Below are positions 39,727 to 49,666 of a stretch of 55,035 nucleotides of DNA, piece after piece. Within the stretch, counting starts at the first letter, position 1; each line of letters opens with the position of its first letter. A model generated the notes under the pieces. It saw only the letters and a list, made by a program, of their open reading frames with translations, had not been told where the DNA came from and searched no databases. This DNA comes from Enterobacter ludwigii (GTDB lineage: Bacteria; Pseudomonadota; Gammaproteobacteria; Enterobacterales; Enterobacteriaceae): assembly GCA_900068845.1 (NCBI GenBank), contig CEFQ01000002.1:132018-187052 (forward strand). The letters run 5' to 3'. The position numbers were made by a program, and so were the translations under genes.

Positions 39727-40323
39727 ATGTCAGCACCCTCATTTCTTGACCGCCAAGACATCCGTCAGCATGTGCGCCATTTGCGCCGTAATCTCACGTC
39801 TGAGCAACAGGAACAAGCTGCCGATCAGTTGGCTGAACACGCCATCAATATTGCGCCAATCGCGAATGCGCATCGTATCGCACTGTTTTTGTCCGTCGAC
39901 GGTGAAATCAACACCCGCCCGCTGATCGCCAAACTGTGGCAGCATAAAAAGCAGGTTTATCTGCCGGTGCTGCATCCCTTCTCGCCAGGCAATCTGTTGT
40001 TCATCCGTTACACACCCGAAACTTCACTCACGCCAAACAAGCTACGCATTCCGGAACCGCCGTTAGATATCACACAACTGGTAACGCTGGATCAGCTTGA
40101 TGTCATGCTGGTGCCGCTGGTGGCGTTTGACCATGCAGGCCAACGCTTAGGTATGGGTGGCGGATTCTATGACCGCACGCTGCAAAACTGGCAGCAGCAT
40201 GGGTTGCTTCCCGTGGGGATTGCGCACGATTGTCAGCGTGTGGAAGCGCTGCCGATGGCCGCATGGGATGTGCCGCTGCCCGCGATACTGACGCCATCAA
40301 AACTGTGGCAATGGGAAGCGTAA
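39727..40323 (+). CDS. fau: 5-formyltetrahydrofolate cyclo-ligase (YgfA/Fau)
   Basis: Protein of 198 residues that converts 5-formyl-THF to 5,10-methenyl-THF with ATP. Signature motifs are YLPVLHPFSPGNLLF, LVAFDHAGQRLGMGGGFYDRTL and the C-terminal TPSKLW. The ATG at 39727 (MSAPSFLDRQDIRQHVR) is preferred over 39694. It is co-transcribed with 6S RNA in E. coli, and the layout here is the same. It converges on serA with a shared terminator. Confidence 0.92.
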   Translation: MSAPSFLDRQDIRQHVRHLRRNLTSEQQEQAADQLAEHAINIAPIANAHRIALFLSVDGEINTRPLIAKLWQHKKQVYLPVLHPFSPGNLLFIRYTPETSLTPNKLRIPEPPLDITQLVTLDQLDVMLVPLVAFDHAGQRLGMGGGFYDRTLQNWQQHGLLPVGIAHDCQRVEALPMAAWDVPLPAILTPSKLWQWEA

Positions 40324-40329
40324 GAAGGG

Positions 40330-40360
40330 AAAAACAAAGGGCGCCAAGGGCGCCCTGTTT
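40330..40360. terminator. Bidirectional terminator between fau and serA
   Basis: AGGGCGCC-AAG-GGCGCCCT forms an eight-base-pair stem. It is followed by TGTTT on the plus strand and by TTTGTTTTT on the minus strand, so it can end both convergent transcripts, best that of serA. Confidence 0.75.
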
Positions 40361-40362
40361 AA

Positions 40363-41601
40363 TCAGTACAGCAGACGGGCACGGATGGTGCCCGGAATGG
40401 CCTTCATCGCCTGCAGCGCTTTATCCGCCGCATCCTGCTCAGCATCAATATCAATCACCACGTAACCCATAATCGGCGTGGTTTGCAGATACTGCGCGGC
40501 GATGTTAATACCCTGCTCGGCGAAAATCTGGTTGATAGCTGTCAGCACACCCGGACGGTTCTCATGGATGTGCAGCAGACGACTGACACTTGCCGCATGC
40601 ATCGGCAGCGAAACTTCTGGGAAATTAACGGCAGACAGCGTAGAACCGTTGTCCGAGTATTTCGCCAGCTTGCCCGACACTTCCAGACCAATATTCTCCT
40701 GCGCTTCCTGGGTCGAACCACCGATGTGTGGCGTCAGGATGACGTTGTCGAACTCGCACAGCGGAGAGTTAAACGGTTCGCTGTTGGTTGCAGGCTCAAC
40801 CGGGAAGACGTCGATCGCTGCGCCGGCCAAATGTTTGTTCGCCAGAGCCTCACACAGCGCTGGGATATCGATCACGGTACCGCGCGCGGCGTTGATCAGT
40901 AGCGAACCCGGTTTCATTAATGCCAGCTCTTCAGCACCAATCATATTCTGCGTAGATTGCGTTTCAGGAACGTGCAGGCTCACCACATCGCTCATATTAA
41001 GCAGATCGGACAGATGGCGCACCTGGGTCGCATTACCGAGCGGCAGCTTGCTTTCAATATCGTAAAAGAACACGTGCATGCCCAGGCTCTCGGCCAGCAC
41101 ACCCAGCTGCATGCCGATGTGACCATAACCGATGATGCCCAGTTTCTTGCCGCGAGCTTCAAACGAACCGTTCGCCACTTTATTCCAGATACCACGGTGC
41201 GCTTTGGCATTGGCTTCAGGAATGCCGCGCAGCATCAGCAGCATTTCGCCAATCACCAGTTCAGCAACTGAACGGGTGTTGGAGAACGGTGCGTTAAACA
41301 CCGGCACACCGCGCTTCGCTGCAGCGCCGAGGTCAACCTGGTTAGTACCGATACAGAAGCAACCGACTGCCACCAGCTTTTCCGCGGCAGCAAAGATCTC
41401 TTCGGTCAGTTGGGTACGGGAACGGATACCAATGAAGTGCGCATCGCGGATGGAGGATTTCAGCGACTCCGCATCCAGCGCCCCTTTGTGAAACTCGATG
41501 TTGGTGTAGCCCGCTGCACGCAGGTTTTCCAGCGCACTCTGGTGAACGCCTTCCACCAGCAGGAACTTAATCTTGTCTTTTTCCAGTGATACCTTTGCCA
41601 T
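40363..41601 (-). CDS. serA: D-3-phosphoglycerate dehydrogenase SerA
   Basis: Protein of 412 residues (E. coli 410), first step of serine synthesis. NAD-binding motif GYGHIGMQLGVLAESLG is near residue 158; the catalytic His is in LTPHIGGSTQEAQENIG. The C-terminal ACT domain (from about residue 340, HENRPGVLTAINQIF) gives feedback inhibition by serine. It is monocistronic. The 279 bp between serA and rpiA hold its promoter and I see nothing else there. Confidence 0.97.
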   Translation of the reverse strand: MAKVSLEKDKIKFLLVEGVHQSALENLRAAGYTNIEFHKGALDAESLKSSIRDAHFIGIRSRTQLTEEIFAAAEKLVAVGCFCIGTNQVDLGAAAKRGVPVFNAPFSNTRSVAELVIGEMLLMLRGIPEANAKAHRGIWNKVANGSFEARGKKLGIIGYGHIGMQLGVLAESLGMHVFFYDIESKLPLGNATQVRHLSDLLNMSDVVSLHVPETQSTQNMIGAEELALMKPGSLLINAARGTVIDIPALCEALANKHLAGAAIDVFPVEPATNSEPFNSPLCEFDNVILTPHIGGSTQEAQENIGLEVSGKLAKYSDNGSTLSAVNFPEVSLPMHAASVSRLLHIHENRPGVLTAINQIFAEQGINIAAQYLQTTPIMGYVVIDIDAEQDAADKALQAMKAIPGTIRARLLY

Positions 41602-41880
41602 TTCCCGACCCTATTCAGAATTCAATGAGGACTACCATAAGGTAGCCTTCTGTCAAAATATCAAAAATTTCGTGCGCAGCAATACAAACGATTGCCTGGG
41701 CGCCAGCACGCGCCCACGCGGAGACAGCACAATGCCGTACAAAATCGTGACATCCTGGGTGGACGAAGTACGAACTCACTGCTGATGAATCTTTTGTGAC
41801 ATAAGTCACCAAATTTCAGCCTGGCGAGAAAAGATGTTTTGCGGATGGAAATAACCGGCGCATTACGCGCGCCGGACAGA

Positions 41881-42540
41881 TCATTTTACGATGGTTTTCA
41901 CACCGTCAGCGGTGCCGATCAGCGCGACATCCGCGCCACGATCAGCAAACAAGCCAACAGTCACCACGCCCGGTAGCGCATTGATGGTTTTTTCCAGCTC
42001 GCCAGGATTGAGAATACGCAGATTATGCACGTCGAGAATAATGTTGCCGTTGTCGGTAATGACGTTTTGACGATATTCCGGCAAGCCGCCGAGCTTGACC
42101 AGTTCACGAGCCACAAACGAACGTGCCATGGGGATCACTTCAACCGGTAGCGGGAAGTGGCCCAACACATCGACTTCTTTCGAAGCATCGGCGATGCAGA
42201 TGAATTTCTTCGCCACTGCCGCAACGATTTTCTCACGCGTCAGCGCTGCGCCGCCGCCCTTAATCATCTGCATCTGCGGATTAATTTCATCAGCACCATC
42301 CACGTAAATCGACAGCTCATCAATTTCGTTGAGATCGAAAACATGAATGCCTAACGCTTTCAGTTTTGCCGTTGACGCTTCCGAACTGGAAACCGCACCT
42401 TCAATCTGATCCTTCATGGTACCAAGCGCATCAATGAAATGCGCTGCAGTTGATCCCGTGCCCACGCCGACAATCGTGCCTGGTTCTACGTACTGCAGCG
42501 CTGCCCAACCTACCGCTTTTTTCAGTTCATCCTGGGTCAT
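41881..42540 (-). CDS. rpiA: Ribose-5-phosphate isomerase A
   Basis: Protein of 219 residues, same length as E. coli. [14 protein letters not shown] binds the phosphate and [24 protein letters not shown] holds the catalytic aspartates, glutamate and lysine. It interconverts ribose 5-phosphate and ribulose 5-phosphate. A CCGGCGC/GCGCCGG hairpin at about 41855-41875 after the stop may terminate it, though no T run follows. Confidence 0.97.
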   Translation of the reverse strand: MTQDELKKAVGWAALQYVEPGTIVGVGTGSTAAHFIDALGTMKDQIEGAVSSSEASTAKLKALGIHVFDLNEIDELSIYVDGADEINPQMQMIKGGGAALTREKIVAAVAKKFICIADASKEVDVLGHFPLPVEVIPMARSFVARELVKLGGLPEYRQNVITDNGNIILDVHNLRILNPGELEKTINALPGVVTVGLFADRGADVALIGTADGVKTIVK

Positions 42541-42721
42541 GATATGTTTAAAACCTGTGCGACATCGAAGTGCGCGTAGTATAAAACAAGGCGCTGTAAA
42601 AAAGCGCGACTGTTAGACAGCCGATTTAACGCTTTGGAAGCCAGCCCGCAAAAAAGCGTCGCAGCACAATTTGACAGTTTTATGGCATAGTAATGTCCAC
42701 CCTGAACGAGAGAGAACAACA

Positions 42722-43627
42722 ATGAAACGCCCGGATTATCGAACGCTTCAGGCGCTGGATGCTGTGATTCGCGAGCGCGGCTTTGAGCGTGCCGCACAAA
42801 AACTCTGCATTACCCAATCTGCGGTTTCGCAGCGTATTAAACAGCTGGAAAATTTATTTGGTCAGCCGCTGCTGGTGCGTACCGTGCCGCCGCGTCCAAC
42901 CGAGCAGGGTCAAAAACTGCTGGCGTTGTTGCATCAGGTTGAGCTGCTGGAAGAGGAGTGGCTGGGCGACGATAATGGCGGAACCACGCCGCTGCTGCTG
43001 TCGCTCGCGGTCAACGCCGACAGTCTCGCCACCTGGCTGCTCCCCGCGCTGAAGGATGTACTGGCCGATTCGCCGGTGCGCCTGAATTTGCAGGTAGAAG
43101 ATGAAACCCGCACGCAGGAACGTTTGCGTCGCGGTGAAGTGGTTGGCGCGGTGAGTATCCAGCCTCAGCCGTTGCCAAGCTGCTTAGTGGATCAATTGGG
43201 CGCGCTCGATTATCTGTTCTGTGCTTCACCTGATTTTGCTGCACGCTATTTTCCGAATGGCGTAACGCGCTCTGCGCTGCTGAAAGCGCCGGCAGTGGCG
43301 TTTGATCATCTGGATGATATGCATCAGGCGTTTTTGCAGCAGAATTTTGACCTGTCACCGGGCAGCGTGCCCTGCCACATCGTTAACTCGTCAGAGGCCT
43401 TTGTGCAGCTGGCGCGTCAAGGTTCGGTGTGCTGTATGATTCCGCATTTGCAGATTGAGCGAGAATTGGCGCAAGGTGAGCTGGTGGATTTGACGCCAGG
43501 TTTATATCAGCGTCGTATGCTGTACTGGCATCGATTTGCCCCGGAAAGTCGCTTAATGCGCAGCGTAACCGACGCACTGATTGCCCACGGACATCGCGTG
43601 CTGCGTCAGGATGTTTTGCCTGCGTAA
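42722..43627 (+). CDS. argP: LysR-type regulator ArgP (IciA)
   Basis: Protein of 301 residues. The N-terminal HTH reads [20 protein letters not shown]. It activates argO when arginine is plentiful and represses lysine-related genes with lysine. The start at 42722 is set by homology. It is divergent from rpiA as in E. coli. Its target argO is about 5 kb downstream, beyond the accessory insert. Confidence 0.95.
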   Translation: MKRPDYRTLQALDAVIRERGFERAAQKLCITQSAVSQRIKQLENLFGQPLLVRTVPPRPTEQGQKLLALLHQVELLEEEWLGDDNGGTTPLLLSLAVNADSLATWLLPALKDVLADSPVRLNLQVEDETRTQERLRRGEVVGAVSIQPQPLPSCLVDQLGALDYLFCASPDFAARYFPNGVTRSALLKAPAVAFDHLDDMHQAFLQQNFDLSPGSVPCHIVNSSEAFVQLARQGSVCCMIPHLQIERELAQGELVDLTPGLYQRRMLYWHRFAPESRLMRSVTDALIAHGHRVLRQDVLPA

Positions 43628-43632
43628 TAATC

Positions 43633-43654
43633 GGGTCGCCATCATTGGCGACCC
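43633..43654. terminator. Hairpin between convergent argP and yggE (GGTCGCCAT family)
   Basis: GGGTCGCCATCATTGGCGACCC forms a nine-base-pair stem-loop starting five bases after the argP stop and ten before the yggE stop. It lacks clear T runs but is placed as a bidirectional terminator. Confidence 0.55.
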
Positions 43655-43663
43655 GCATAAACC

Positions 43664-44392
43664 TTACGGCGTATTCGGTTTAATTTCGAAGACCACATCC
43701 ACCTGATCGTCAAAATGAATACTCTGCTGCTCGTAGGTTTGCTGCGCAGTGGTATCGGCGGGTGCAGCGGCGGCTTTATACATGCGCGCCATCGGCATCG
43801 GTTGATAGTTGGCAACATGGTAGCGAATGCTGTAAACCGAACCCAACTTAGCGTTAAACCCTTCTGCCAGGGCGCTTGCCTGCTGTGTCGCATTGGCAAT
43901 CGCCACTTTGCGCGCCTTCTCTTTGTAGCTGTCTGGATTCGCGACACCCAATTCTACCGAACGGATTTCATTCAGGCCGGATTTTAACGCACCATCCAGC
44001 AGCTCATTCAGCTTGTCCAGCTGACGTAACGTCACCTGTACCTGACGCTCTGCACGATAACCTTTTAGCACCGACTTACCTTCTTTGGTGTAATCGTACT
44101 CCGGCTGCGTGCTGAGGTTTGCCGCATCAATATCTTTTTTCTCGATACCGTTCTTTTGCAGGAAATCGAAATATTGCGCCACGCGGTCATCAGCTTGTTT
44201 TTTTGCTTCCGCCGCGTCTTTCGACGAAACATTCACCACAATAGCGAGCGTCGCGAGATCTGGCGTGGCATCAACGCTTGCCTGTCCAGAAGTCACCACA
44301 TGCGGTCCATTCGGCAATTCGCCTGCCTGAACGAAACCGGACAGCGCGCCCGTGCTCATTACGGCGGCCAGCGCCAATGCTTTTAGTTTCAC
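43664..44392 (-). CDS. yggE: Oxidative stress defence protein YggE (SIMPL domain)
   Basis: Periplasmic protein of 242 residues with a Sec signal ending near VQA-GEL. The SIMPL domain fills the rest: GPHVVTSGQASVDATPDLATL, YRAERQVQVTLRQLDKLNELL, and AIANATQQASALAEGF. The GTG at 44392 is the start, with AAGGAGGA upstream. E. coli YggE lowers intracellular oxidative damage by an unknown mechanism. In E. coli it is followed by argO; here three accessory genes come between. Confidence 0.92.
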   Translation of the reverse strand: MKLKALALAAVMSTGALSGFVQAGELPNGPHVVTSGQASVDATPDLATLAIVVNVSSKDAAEAKKQADDRVAQYFDFLQKNGIEKKDIDAANLSTQPEYDYTKEGKSVLKGYRAERQVQVTLRQLDKLNELLDGALKSGLNEIRSVELGVANPDSYKEKARKVAIANATQQASALAEGFNAKLGSVYSIRYHVANYQPMPMARMYKAAAAPADTTAQQTYEQQSIHFDDQVDVVFEIKPNTP

Positions 44393-44568
44393 GAAAGTCC
44401 TCCTTGAGGGGTTCAATTTGCAGGTCGCCACTATGGCTAAACCTAAAACACATTACCATGCGTGATGCTCAGAGTTTTGATTCAACAAAAAGTTCGGGCA
44501 CTCTGCTGTTTTTGCGTTGCCGCGATCGCAAATTTAGCTGCACAGATTCGCCAAAAAAACAGTTAAAC

Positions 44569-44585
44569 GTTTCTATTAAAGAAAC
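44569..44585. promoter_or_regulatory. Candidate operator before the MFS carrier gene
   Basis: GTTTCTATTAAAGAAAC is an imperfect palindrome with six-base arms, 25 bp before the start codon of the carrier gene. A palindrome of this size suits an IclR-type repressor, and such a regulator is encoded just downstream. No similar site was seen before the FAD oxidoreductase gene. Confidence 0.35.
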
Positions 44586-44610
44586 ACAACAGAGTTCGGG
44601 AGAGTGCAAT

Positions 44611-45918
44611 ATGACAGAACAGCCGCTCAGCCAAACTGCCACCAGCGTTCGCGCTGGACGCACGCGCTTTCTGATGCTCGGTCTGGTGTTTATAAACATC
44701 ATTATCAACTATATGGATCGGACAAACTTGTCGGTTGCCGCGACGCAAATGGCAGGCGAATTACGCTTCACGCCGATGGAGATGGGATTGATCTTCTCCG
44801 CATTTGGCTGGATCTACGCTGCTTTACAGATCCCCGGTGGATTTCTGATCGATCGGCTCGGCGCCCGCGTGGTGTATGGCGTGGGATTGTTCGCCTGGTC
44901 GTTAATCACCGCGTTGCATGCGCTTGCCAACAGTTTTGGTGCGCTGTTTGGTCTGCGACTCGGCGTGGGTGCGTTCGAAGCGCCAGTAATGCCGTCCAAC
45001 AACCGGGTGATCTCCAGTTGGTTCCCGGAGCAGGAGCGCGCTACGGCTATTGGCATCTACTCTTCAGCGCAGTTTGTTGGTCTGGCCTGTATGACGCCGC
45101 TGCTGTTTCATCTGCAGGATGCGTTTGGCTGGCGCGGGCTGTTTTTGCTTACCGGCCTCGCGGGTATGGTGTGGGCGCTGGTGTGGTATTGGCTCTACCG
45201 CGAACCCAATCAGCATAAAGGTGTGTCCGAAGCTGAGCTCAACTATCTGCGTAACAACGGTGCGCTGCTGGAGAGCCGGCAAAACACACAGCAACCCAAA
45301 GCGCGCTGGAGCGACCTGGCGCAGATGTTCCGCAGCCGCAAACTGGTCGGCATCTATATTGGTCAGTTCACCATTTCTGCCACATTCTGGTTCTTTATCA
45401 CCTGGTTTCCGACCTATCTGGTGGAATATCGCCACATGGGTTTTATTAAGAGTGGTTATGTCGCTTCGGTGCCCTACTTCGCCGCCTTCTGCGGCGTGCT
45501 GCTGGCAGGATTCGCCTCGGATCGTATGATCCGTCGCGGCGTCTCCGCCAGCGTCGCGCGCAAGCTGCCGGTGATCCTCGGTCTGTTCCTGACGCTGTTT
45601 ATCCTCGGCGCCAATTACACCAACGATTCCACACTCATCATTCTGTTTATGTCGCTAGCGTTCTTCGGCAACGGCCTGGCGACCATTACCTGGGTATTTG
45701 TGACGGCTCTGGCTCCGCGCCATTTAATTGGTCTGGCGGGCGGCGTATTTAACTTTACCGGTGCGCTGTCATCCATCGTTGTACCGATTGTGATTGGGGC
45801 GCTCATTGATGGCGACAACTTCGCCCCCGCCCTGGCATTTATCGCCGTACTGGCCGGGATTGGCATCTGCAGTTATCTGTTTATTGTCGGGAAAATCGAT
45901 CATGTTAGCGCGGGCTAA
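44611..45918 (+). CDS. MFS transporter, anion:cation symporter (ACS) family
   Basis: Membrane protein of 435 residues with 12 hydrophobic segments. NYMDRTNLSVAATQMAGEL in the first segment is the typical ACS start seen in glucarate, galactonate and phthalate carriers; DRLGARVVYG is the MFS loop motif. The start at 44611 has GGGAGAG upstream, although the frame is open from 44278. It likely imports a carboxylate such as a sugar acid. First gene of the three-gene insert; its end overlaps the convergent IclR gene by 14 bp. Confidence 0.9.
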   Translation: MTEQPLSQTATSVRAGRTRFLMLGLVFINIIINYMDRTNLSVAATQMAGELRFTPMEMGLIFSAFGWIYAALQIPGGFLIDRLGARVVYGVGLFAWSLITALHALANSFGALFGLRLGVGAFEAPVMPSNNRVISSWFPEQERATAIGIYSSAQFVGLACMTPLLFHLQDAFGWRGLFLLTGLAGMVWALVWYWLYREPNQHKGVSEAELNYLRNNGALLESRQNTQQPKARWSDLAQMFRSRKLVGIYIGQFTISATFWFFITWFPTYLVEYRHMGFIKSGYVASVPYFAAFCGVLLAGFASDRMIRRGVSASVARKLPVILGLFLTLFILGANYTNDSTLIILFMSLAFFGNGLATITWVFVTALAPRHLIGLAGGVFNFTGALSSIVVPIVIGALIDGDNFAPALAFIAVLAGIGICSYLFIVGKIDHVSAG

Positions 45919-46603
45919 TCACAATTTGCGCCAGCGATTGCAGCTGTTGCACACGCTGCGCGAGGTGCGCCTCATCGCCCTGCCAGATTTTGGCGAACGC
46001 CAATGCCGCACGGTTATTATCAATCGGCTGCGCCATGCTGATCTCACCGTCATCGCGATGCCAGATCAGAGAATCCCCGGCGCGTTTGCGCGCCAGCAGC
46101 GGGGCAATTTGCCGCCACTGTTCGTCGCTAAAACGCGGGCGCAGCGCCTCATCACTCTCCGCCGCCAGCAGCGACACGCCAATGACCGATTGCCAAGCCG
46201 GCAACATGCGAAAACCCGCCAGCGCCTGGCTAGCGTTGATGCGCTCACCCGGTTCAGAGTGCCAGATGTAGATCACCTGATCTTCCCACAGCACGCCGAG
46301 CGCCACCACGATATCGCGCGGTGCATGGCGTTCCAGCTGCGGCAGCGCCTGTGCAAACAGCGAAGAACCGCGTATCGCCTGTGCCGCCAGCGCGTGAATG
46401 CCGGGGCCGGGCAGATAGCGGCGATGCTCATCCTGCGTTGTCAGTCCAATCGCCGCCATGGTCATCAGCAGACGATTGACGCGCGTACTGTTCATCCCCA
46501 TCTGGCGCGCCAATTCACGACAACCTACGGCTTTATCACTGGACACCAGATATTGCAGGCAGCGAATACCGTCAATCAGGCTTTGGTTGGGTTGAGAAGA
46601 CAT
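45905..46603 (-). CDS. IclR family transcriptional regulator
   Basis: Protein of 232 residues. Winged HTH at about 8-70 (CRELARQMGMNSTRVNRLLMT) and the IclR effector domain after residue 80. It is divergent from the FAD oxidoreductase gene with 54 bp between, and convergent with the carrier gene, so it probably controls both. The effector is presumably the transported compound or a product of it. Confidence 0.88.
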   Translation of the reverse strand: MSSQPNQSLIDGIRCLQYLVSSDKAVGCRELARQMGMNSTRVNRLLMTMAAIGLTTQDEHRRYLPGPGIHALAAQAIRGSSLFAQALPQLERHAPRDIVVALGVLWEDQVIYIWHSEPGERINASQALAGFRMLPAWQSVIGVSLLAAESDEALRPRFSDEQWRQIAPLLARKRAGDSLIWHRDDGEISMAQPIDNNRAALAFAKIWQGDEAHLAQRVQQLQSLAQIVISPR

Positions 46604-46657
46604 AGATCACCTGCGGCGGGCAAAATCCAATCTTAGCCTTAGAGTCAGAGGAATGAA

Positions 46658-48919
46658 ATGATGCAGACTTTCTCTTCACAAAATGTGCGCCACTTTCCGC
46701 AACAACGGCTACAAGCGGACTTACTGATCGCCGGGGGTGGACTCGCGGGTGTGTGTGCCGCCCTGGCCGCTGCGCGCGATGGCCTTGACGTGGTGCTGAT
46801 TCAGGATCGCCCGGTGTTAGGCGGTAACGCCTCGAGTGAAGTGCGTCTTTGGGCCAACGGCGCCACCTCACACATGGGTAACAACAACCGTTGGGCGCGT
46901 GAAGGCGGCATTATGGGCGAAATCATGGAGGAGAACCTGTGGCGTAATAAAGAAGGCAATCCAGTGCTGTTTGATATGGTGCTGCTGGATCTCGTGCAAT
47001 CACAACCCGGTCTCACGCTGTTGCTCAACACGGTTGTTACCGATATCGAAAAATCGGGCCGCCGCTTGCAGTCGGTACAGGCGTTTAATGCCATCAACCA
47101 AACGCGTTATCAGGTTTCGGCTCAACAGTTTATTGATGCCAGCGGCGACGGTGTGTTGGGCTATTTGGCCGGCGCAGCGCATCGCGTTGGGGCTGAGTCC
47201 GTGGAAGAGTTAGGTGAGAAGATGGCACCGGGCGAGAATTTCGGCCACAAACTCGGCCACTCCATTTACTTCTACACCCAGCGCGTAGCGCAACCGGTGC
47301 GTTTTATACCGCCCTCTTTCGCACTGAAAGAGATCACCGCCATTCCGCGCTATAAACGCCTTAGTTCGCAACTGAACGGCTGCGATTTATGGTGGCTGGA
47401 ATGGGGCGGACGCCTTGATACCGTGCATGAGAGCGAAACCATCAAATGGGAACTGTGGAAAATTGTTTGGGGCGTGTGGGATTACATCAAAAACTCTGGC
47501 GAATTCCCGGATGCCGACAACCTTACCATCGAATGGGTTGGCCTGATTCCGGGCAAGCGCGAGAGTCGGCGCTTTCTCGGCGATACGATGCTTTGCCAGC
47601 AGGACATTATCGAGCAGCGCGATCACTACGATGCCGTCGCTTATGGTGGCTGGTCGATTGATCTGCATCCAGCCGACGGTGTGTACAGCGCACACGATGG
47701 CTGCCGCCAGTTCCACAGCAAAGGCACCTACACCATTCCCTTCCGCGCGCTCTACAGTCAATCGCTGGACAATCTGTTCTTAACTGGTCGCCTGATCTCT
47801 GCAACACACGTCGCCTTCGGTAGCGCCCGTGTGATGTGTACCTGCGGTGTATTAGGCGAGGTGGTTGGACGAGCAGCCGCAATCTGCCAGCAACAGCAGC
47901 TCACACCCACCGAGCTGGCGCAGCCGCAACGCGTTGGACAGTTGCAGCAGCATTTGCTGCGCCAGGGTGCATTTATTCCGCGGCATCGGCTGTCGAATCC
48001 GGCGCGAAATGCGCATGTCACGGTAAGCAGCACTTTGCAGCTGCGCGACTTGCCCGCCGATGCCGGTTGGCAACCGCTGAAATCACGCTGTGCGCTGCTG
48101 CTGCCACTCAAAGCGGGTGAACGCTTACCCGCAATCAGCGTACAGCTACGCGTCACAAACGCGCAGAAAATGCAGGTATCGCTGCTCACCAGCGCTAATC
48201 CCGCCAATACCTGCGGCGACCGTCAACTCGCCTCGCAGACGGTCACGGTAGATCAACCGGGCACTTATCGTCTGAGCTTTGATTATCTTGCCGATTGCGA
48301 TCGCTACGTGTTTATCGCCTTTGAGGACAACCCCGCAATTGAAGTCGCGTTGACCAGCCAGCGCTTGCCGGGCGTAATGATGGTTTTCAACAGTCTGAAT
48401 CCGCGCGTGGCGAAACGCACACGTCAGATTAACGATGGCGATTACGGTGTTGATGAGTTTGATTTCTGGCTACCGCGCCGCGCGCCACAGCAGATTTTGC
48501 TGGCCTTTGCACTGGAAGCGCCGCTGCAACTTTGGCACCGCGACTATTTGCTCAATGGCAGGTTACGTCCGGAACAGCACACCAACAGCTGGGTTCCGGC
48601 GCTGGATGATGCGCATCCCAGCGTGAGCTGGCAATGGACCGAGCCGCAGCAGGCACAACACCTCATCTTGTTGTTCGATAACGACTTCGATCACGCGATG
48701 GAAACCGTGCAAATGGGCCACGCACAGGCGGTAACGCCACACTGCACCACGCATTATCGCCTGTGGCTGGATGAGAAGCTATTGGCTGAAGTGACGGAAA
48801 ATCACCATTCGCTCTGTCATCACGTGGTGCCAGAAGGCGTGAGTTTTAGCCAGATTCGGCTGGAGTTGATCGCCAGTGCAGGCGCGCTGCCTGCACTGTA
48901 CGGATTACATCTGCATTAG
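46658..48919 (+). CDS. FAD-dependent oxidoreductase (FAD_oxidored family) with C-terminal beta-rich region
   Basis: Protein of 753 residues. The FAD-binding motif [23 protein letters not shown] starts near residue 25, and [15 protein letters not shown] follows; this pair is typical of a poorly characterised flavoprotein family found in carbohydrate-use loci. Residues 1 to about 430 form the oxidoreductase (with [22 protein letters not shown] near the end); about 440-753 are beta-rich and unassigned. No signal peptide is visible, so it is cytosolic. AGAGGA precedes the tandem ATGs at 46658 and 46661. It converges on argO with a four-base overlap. Substrate unknown. Confidence 0.8.
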   Translation: MMQTFSSQNVRHFPQQRLQADLLIAGGGLAGVCAALAAARDGLDVVLIQDRPVLGGNASSEVRLWANGATSHMGNNNRWAREGGIMGEIMEENLWRNKEGNPVLFDMVLLDLVQSQPGLTLLLNTVVTDIEKSGRRLQSVQAFNAINQTRYQVSAQQFIDASGDGVLGYLAGAAHRVGAESVEELGEKMAPGENFGHKLGHSIYFYTQRVAQPVRFIPPSFALKEITAIPRYKRLSSQLNGCDLWWLEWGGRLDTVHESETIKWELWKIVWGVWDYIKNSGEFPDADNLTIEWVGLIPGKRESRRFLGDTMLCQQDIIEQRDHYDAVAYGGWSIDLHPADGVYSAHDGCRQFHSKGTYTIPFRALYSQSLDNLFLTGRLISATHVAFGSARVMCTCGVLGEVVGRAAAICQQQQLTPTELAQPQRVGQLQQHLLRQGAFIPRHRLSNPARNAHVTVSSTLQLRDLPADAGWQPLKSRCALLLPLKAGERLPAISVQLRVTNAQKMQVSLLTSANPANTCGDRQLASQTVTVDQPGTYRLSFDYLADCDRYVFIAFEDNPAIEVALTSQRLPGVMMVFNSLNPRVAKRTRQINDGDYGVDEFDFWLPRRAPQQILLAFALEAPLQLWHRDYLLNGRLRPEQHTNSWVPALDDAHPSVSWQWTEPQQAQHLILLFDNDFDHAMETVQMGHAQAVTPHCTTHYRLWLDEKLLAEVTENHHSLCHHVVPEGVSFSQIRLELIASAGALPALYGLHLH

Positions 48920-49548
48920 AGAGCGGCAATACCCTGTCGTGCCAGCTGCATGGCGATAAACCACATCACGCCGCCAACCAGCAAATTGATGATGCGTTGT
49001 GCCCGCAGGGTGCGCAGCCGTGGTGACAGCCACGCCGCCAGCAATGCCAGGCCGAAGAACCAGATTATTGATGCGCTCACGGTGCCAAAGGCAAACCAAC
49101 GGCGCGCGTCCGCTGATGGCAATTGGCTGCCGAGACTGCCGAGCACCACAAAGGTGTCGAGATAGACGTGCGGATTGAGCCAGGTGACCGCGAGAATGGT
49201 GGCGATGATGCGCCAGCGTCCTTGTTTTATCTGCGCATCAGAGGCCAGCGACACATCACCCTGCCACGCACTGCGCAGCGCGCCCCAGCCGTACCACAGC
49301 AGAAACGCCACGCCCGCCCAGGTTATCAGCATCAATAAAACCGGCGATTGATTAAGCAACGCGCTGCCGCCAAAAATCCCACCGCAGATCAGTGCAATAT
49401 CGCTGAGGGTACATAATGATGCGGTCATCAGATGGTAATGGCGCTTAATACCCTGATTCATGACAAAAGCATTTTGCGGACCTAACGGCAGAATCAGCGC
49501 AGCGCCAAGGGCAAGCCCTTGTAAATAAACAGATAACACAGAGTGCAT
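48916..49548 (-). CDS. argO: Arginine exporter ArgO
   Basis: LysE-family membrane protein of 210 residues with about six hydrophobic segments. The conserved [17 protein letters not shown] is at residues 18-34 and [16 protein letters not shown] near residue 120. It exports arginine and canavanine and is activated by ArgP. A TATACT -10-like hexamer lies about 30 bases upstream of the ATG. Confidence 0.93.
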   Translation of the reverse strand: MHSVLSVYLQGLALGAALILPLGPQNAFVMNQGIKRHYHLMTASLCTLSDIALICGGIFGGSALLNQSPVLLMLITWAGVAFLLWYGWGALRSAWQGDVSLASDAQIKQGRWRIIATILAVTWLNPHVYLDTFVVLGSLGSQLPSADARRWFAFGTVSASIIWFFGLALLAAWLSPRLRTLRAQRIINLLVGGVMWFIAMQLARQGIAAL

Positions 49549-49635
49549 CCTGAAGCTATGAAAGATGCTGTGCAGTATAGAGAGGCGAGGATATTAGAGG
49601 AAATTGAAAGAATTAATTGGCTATTAGAGTAGCTA

Positions 49636-49666
49636 ATAAAAAGGCACCCGCAGGTGCCTACTTTTT
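49636..49666. terminator. Terminator after mscS
   Basis: AGGCACC-CGCA-GGTGCCT is a seven-base-pair stem flanked by A and T runs on both sides, so it can work in both directions. It begins next to the mscS stop; on the minus strand it is followed by TTTTTATTAG. Confidence 0.85.

Noticed and set aside
41602..41880. Small gene or RNA between serA and rpiA
   Set aside because: Short open frames there have no ribosome binding site or recognisable product; the interval looks like promoter DNA.
44278..44610. N-terminal extension of the ACS carrier
   Set aside because: The frame is open from 44278, but the extension overlaps yggE, is not membrane-like, and a good ribosome binding site precedes the ATG at 44611.
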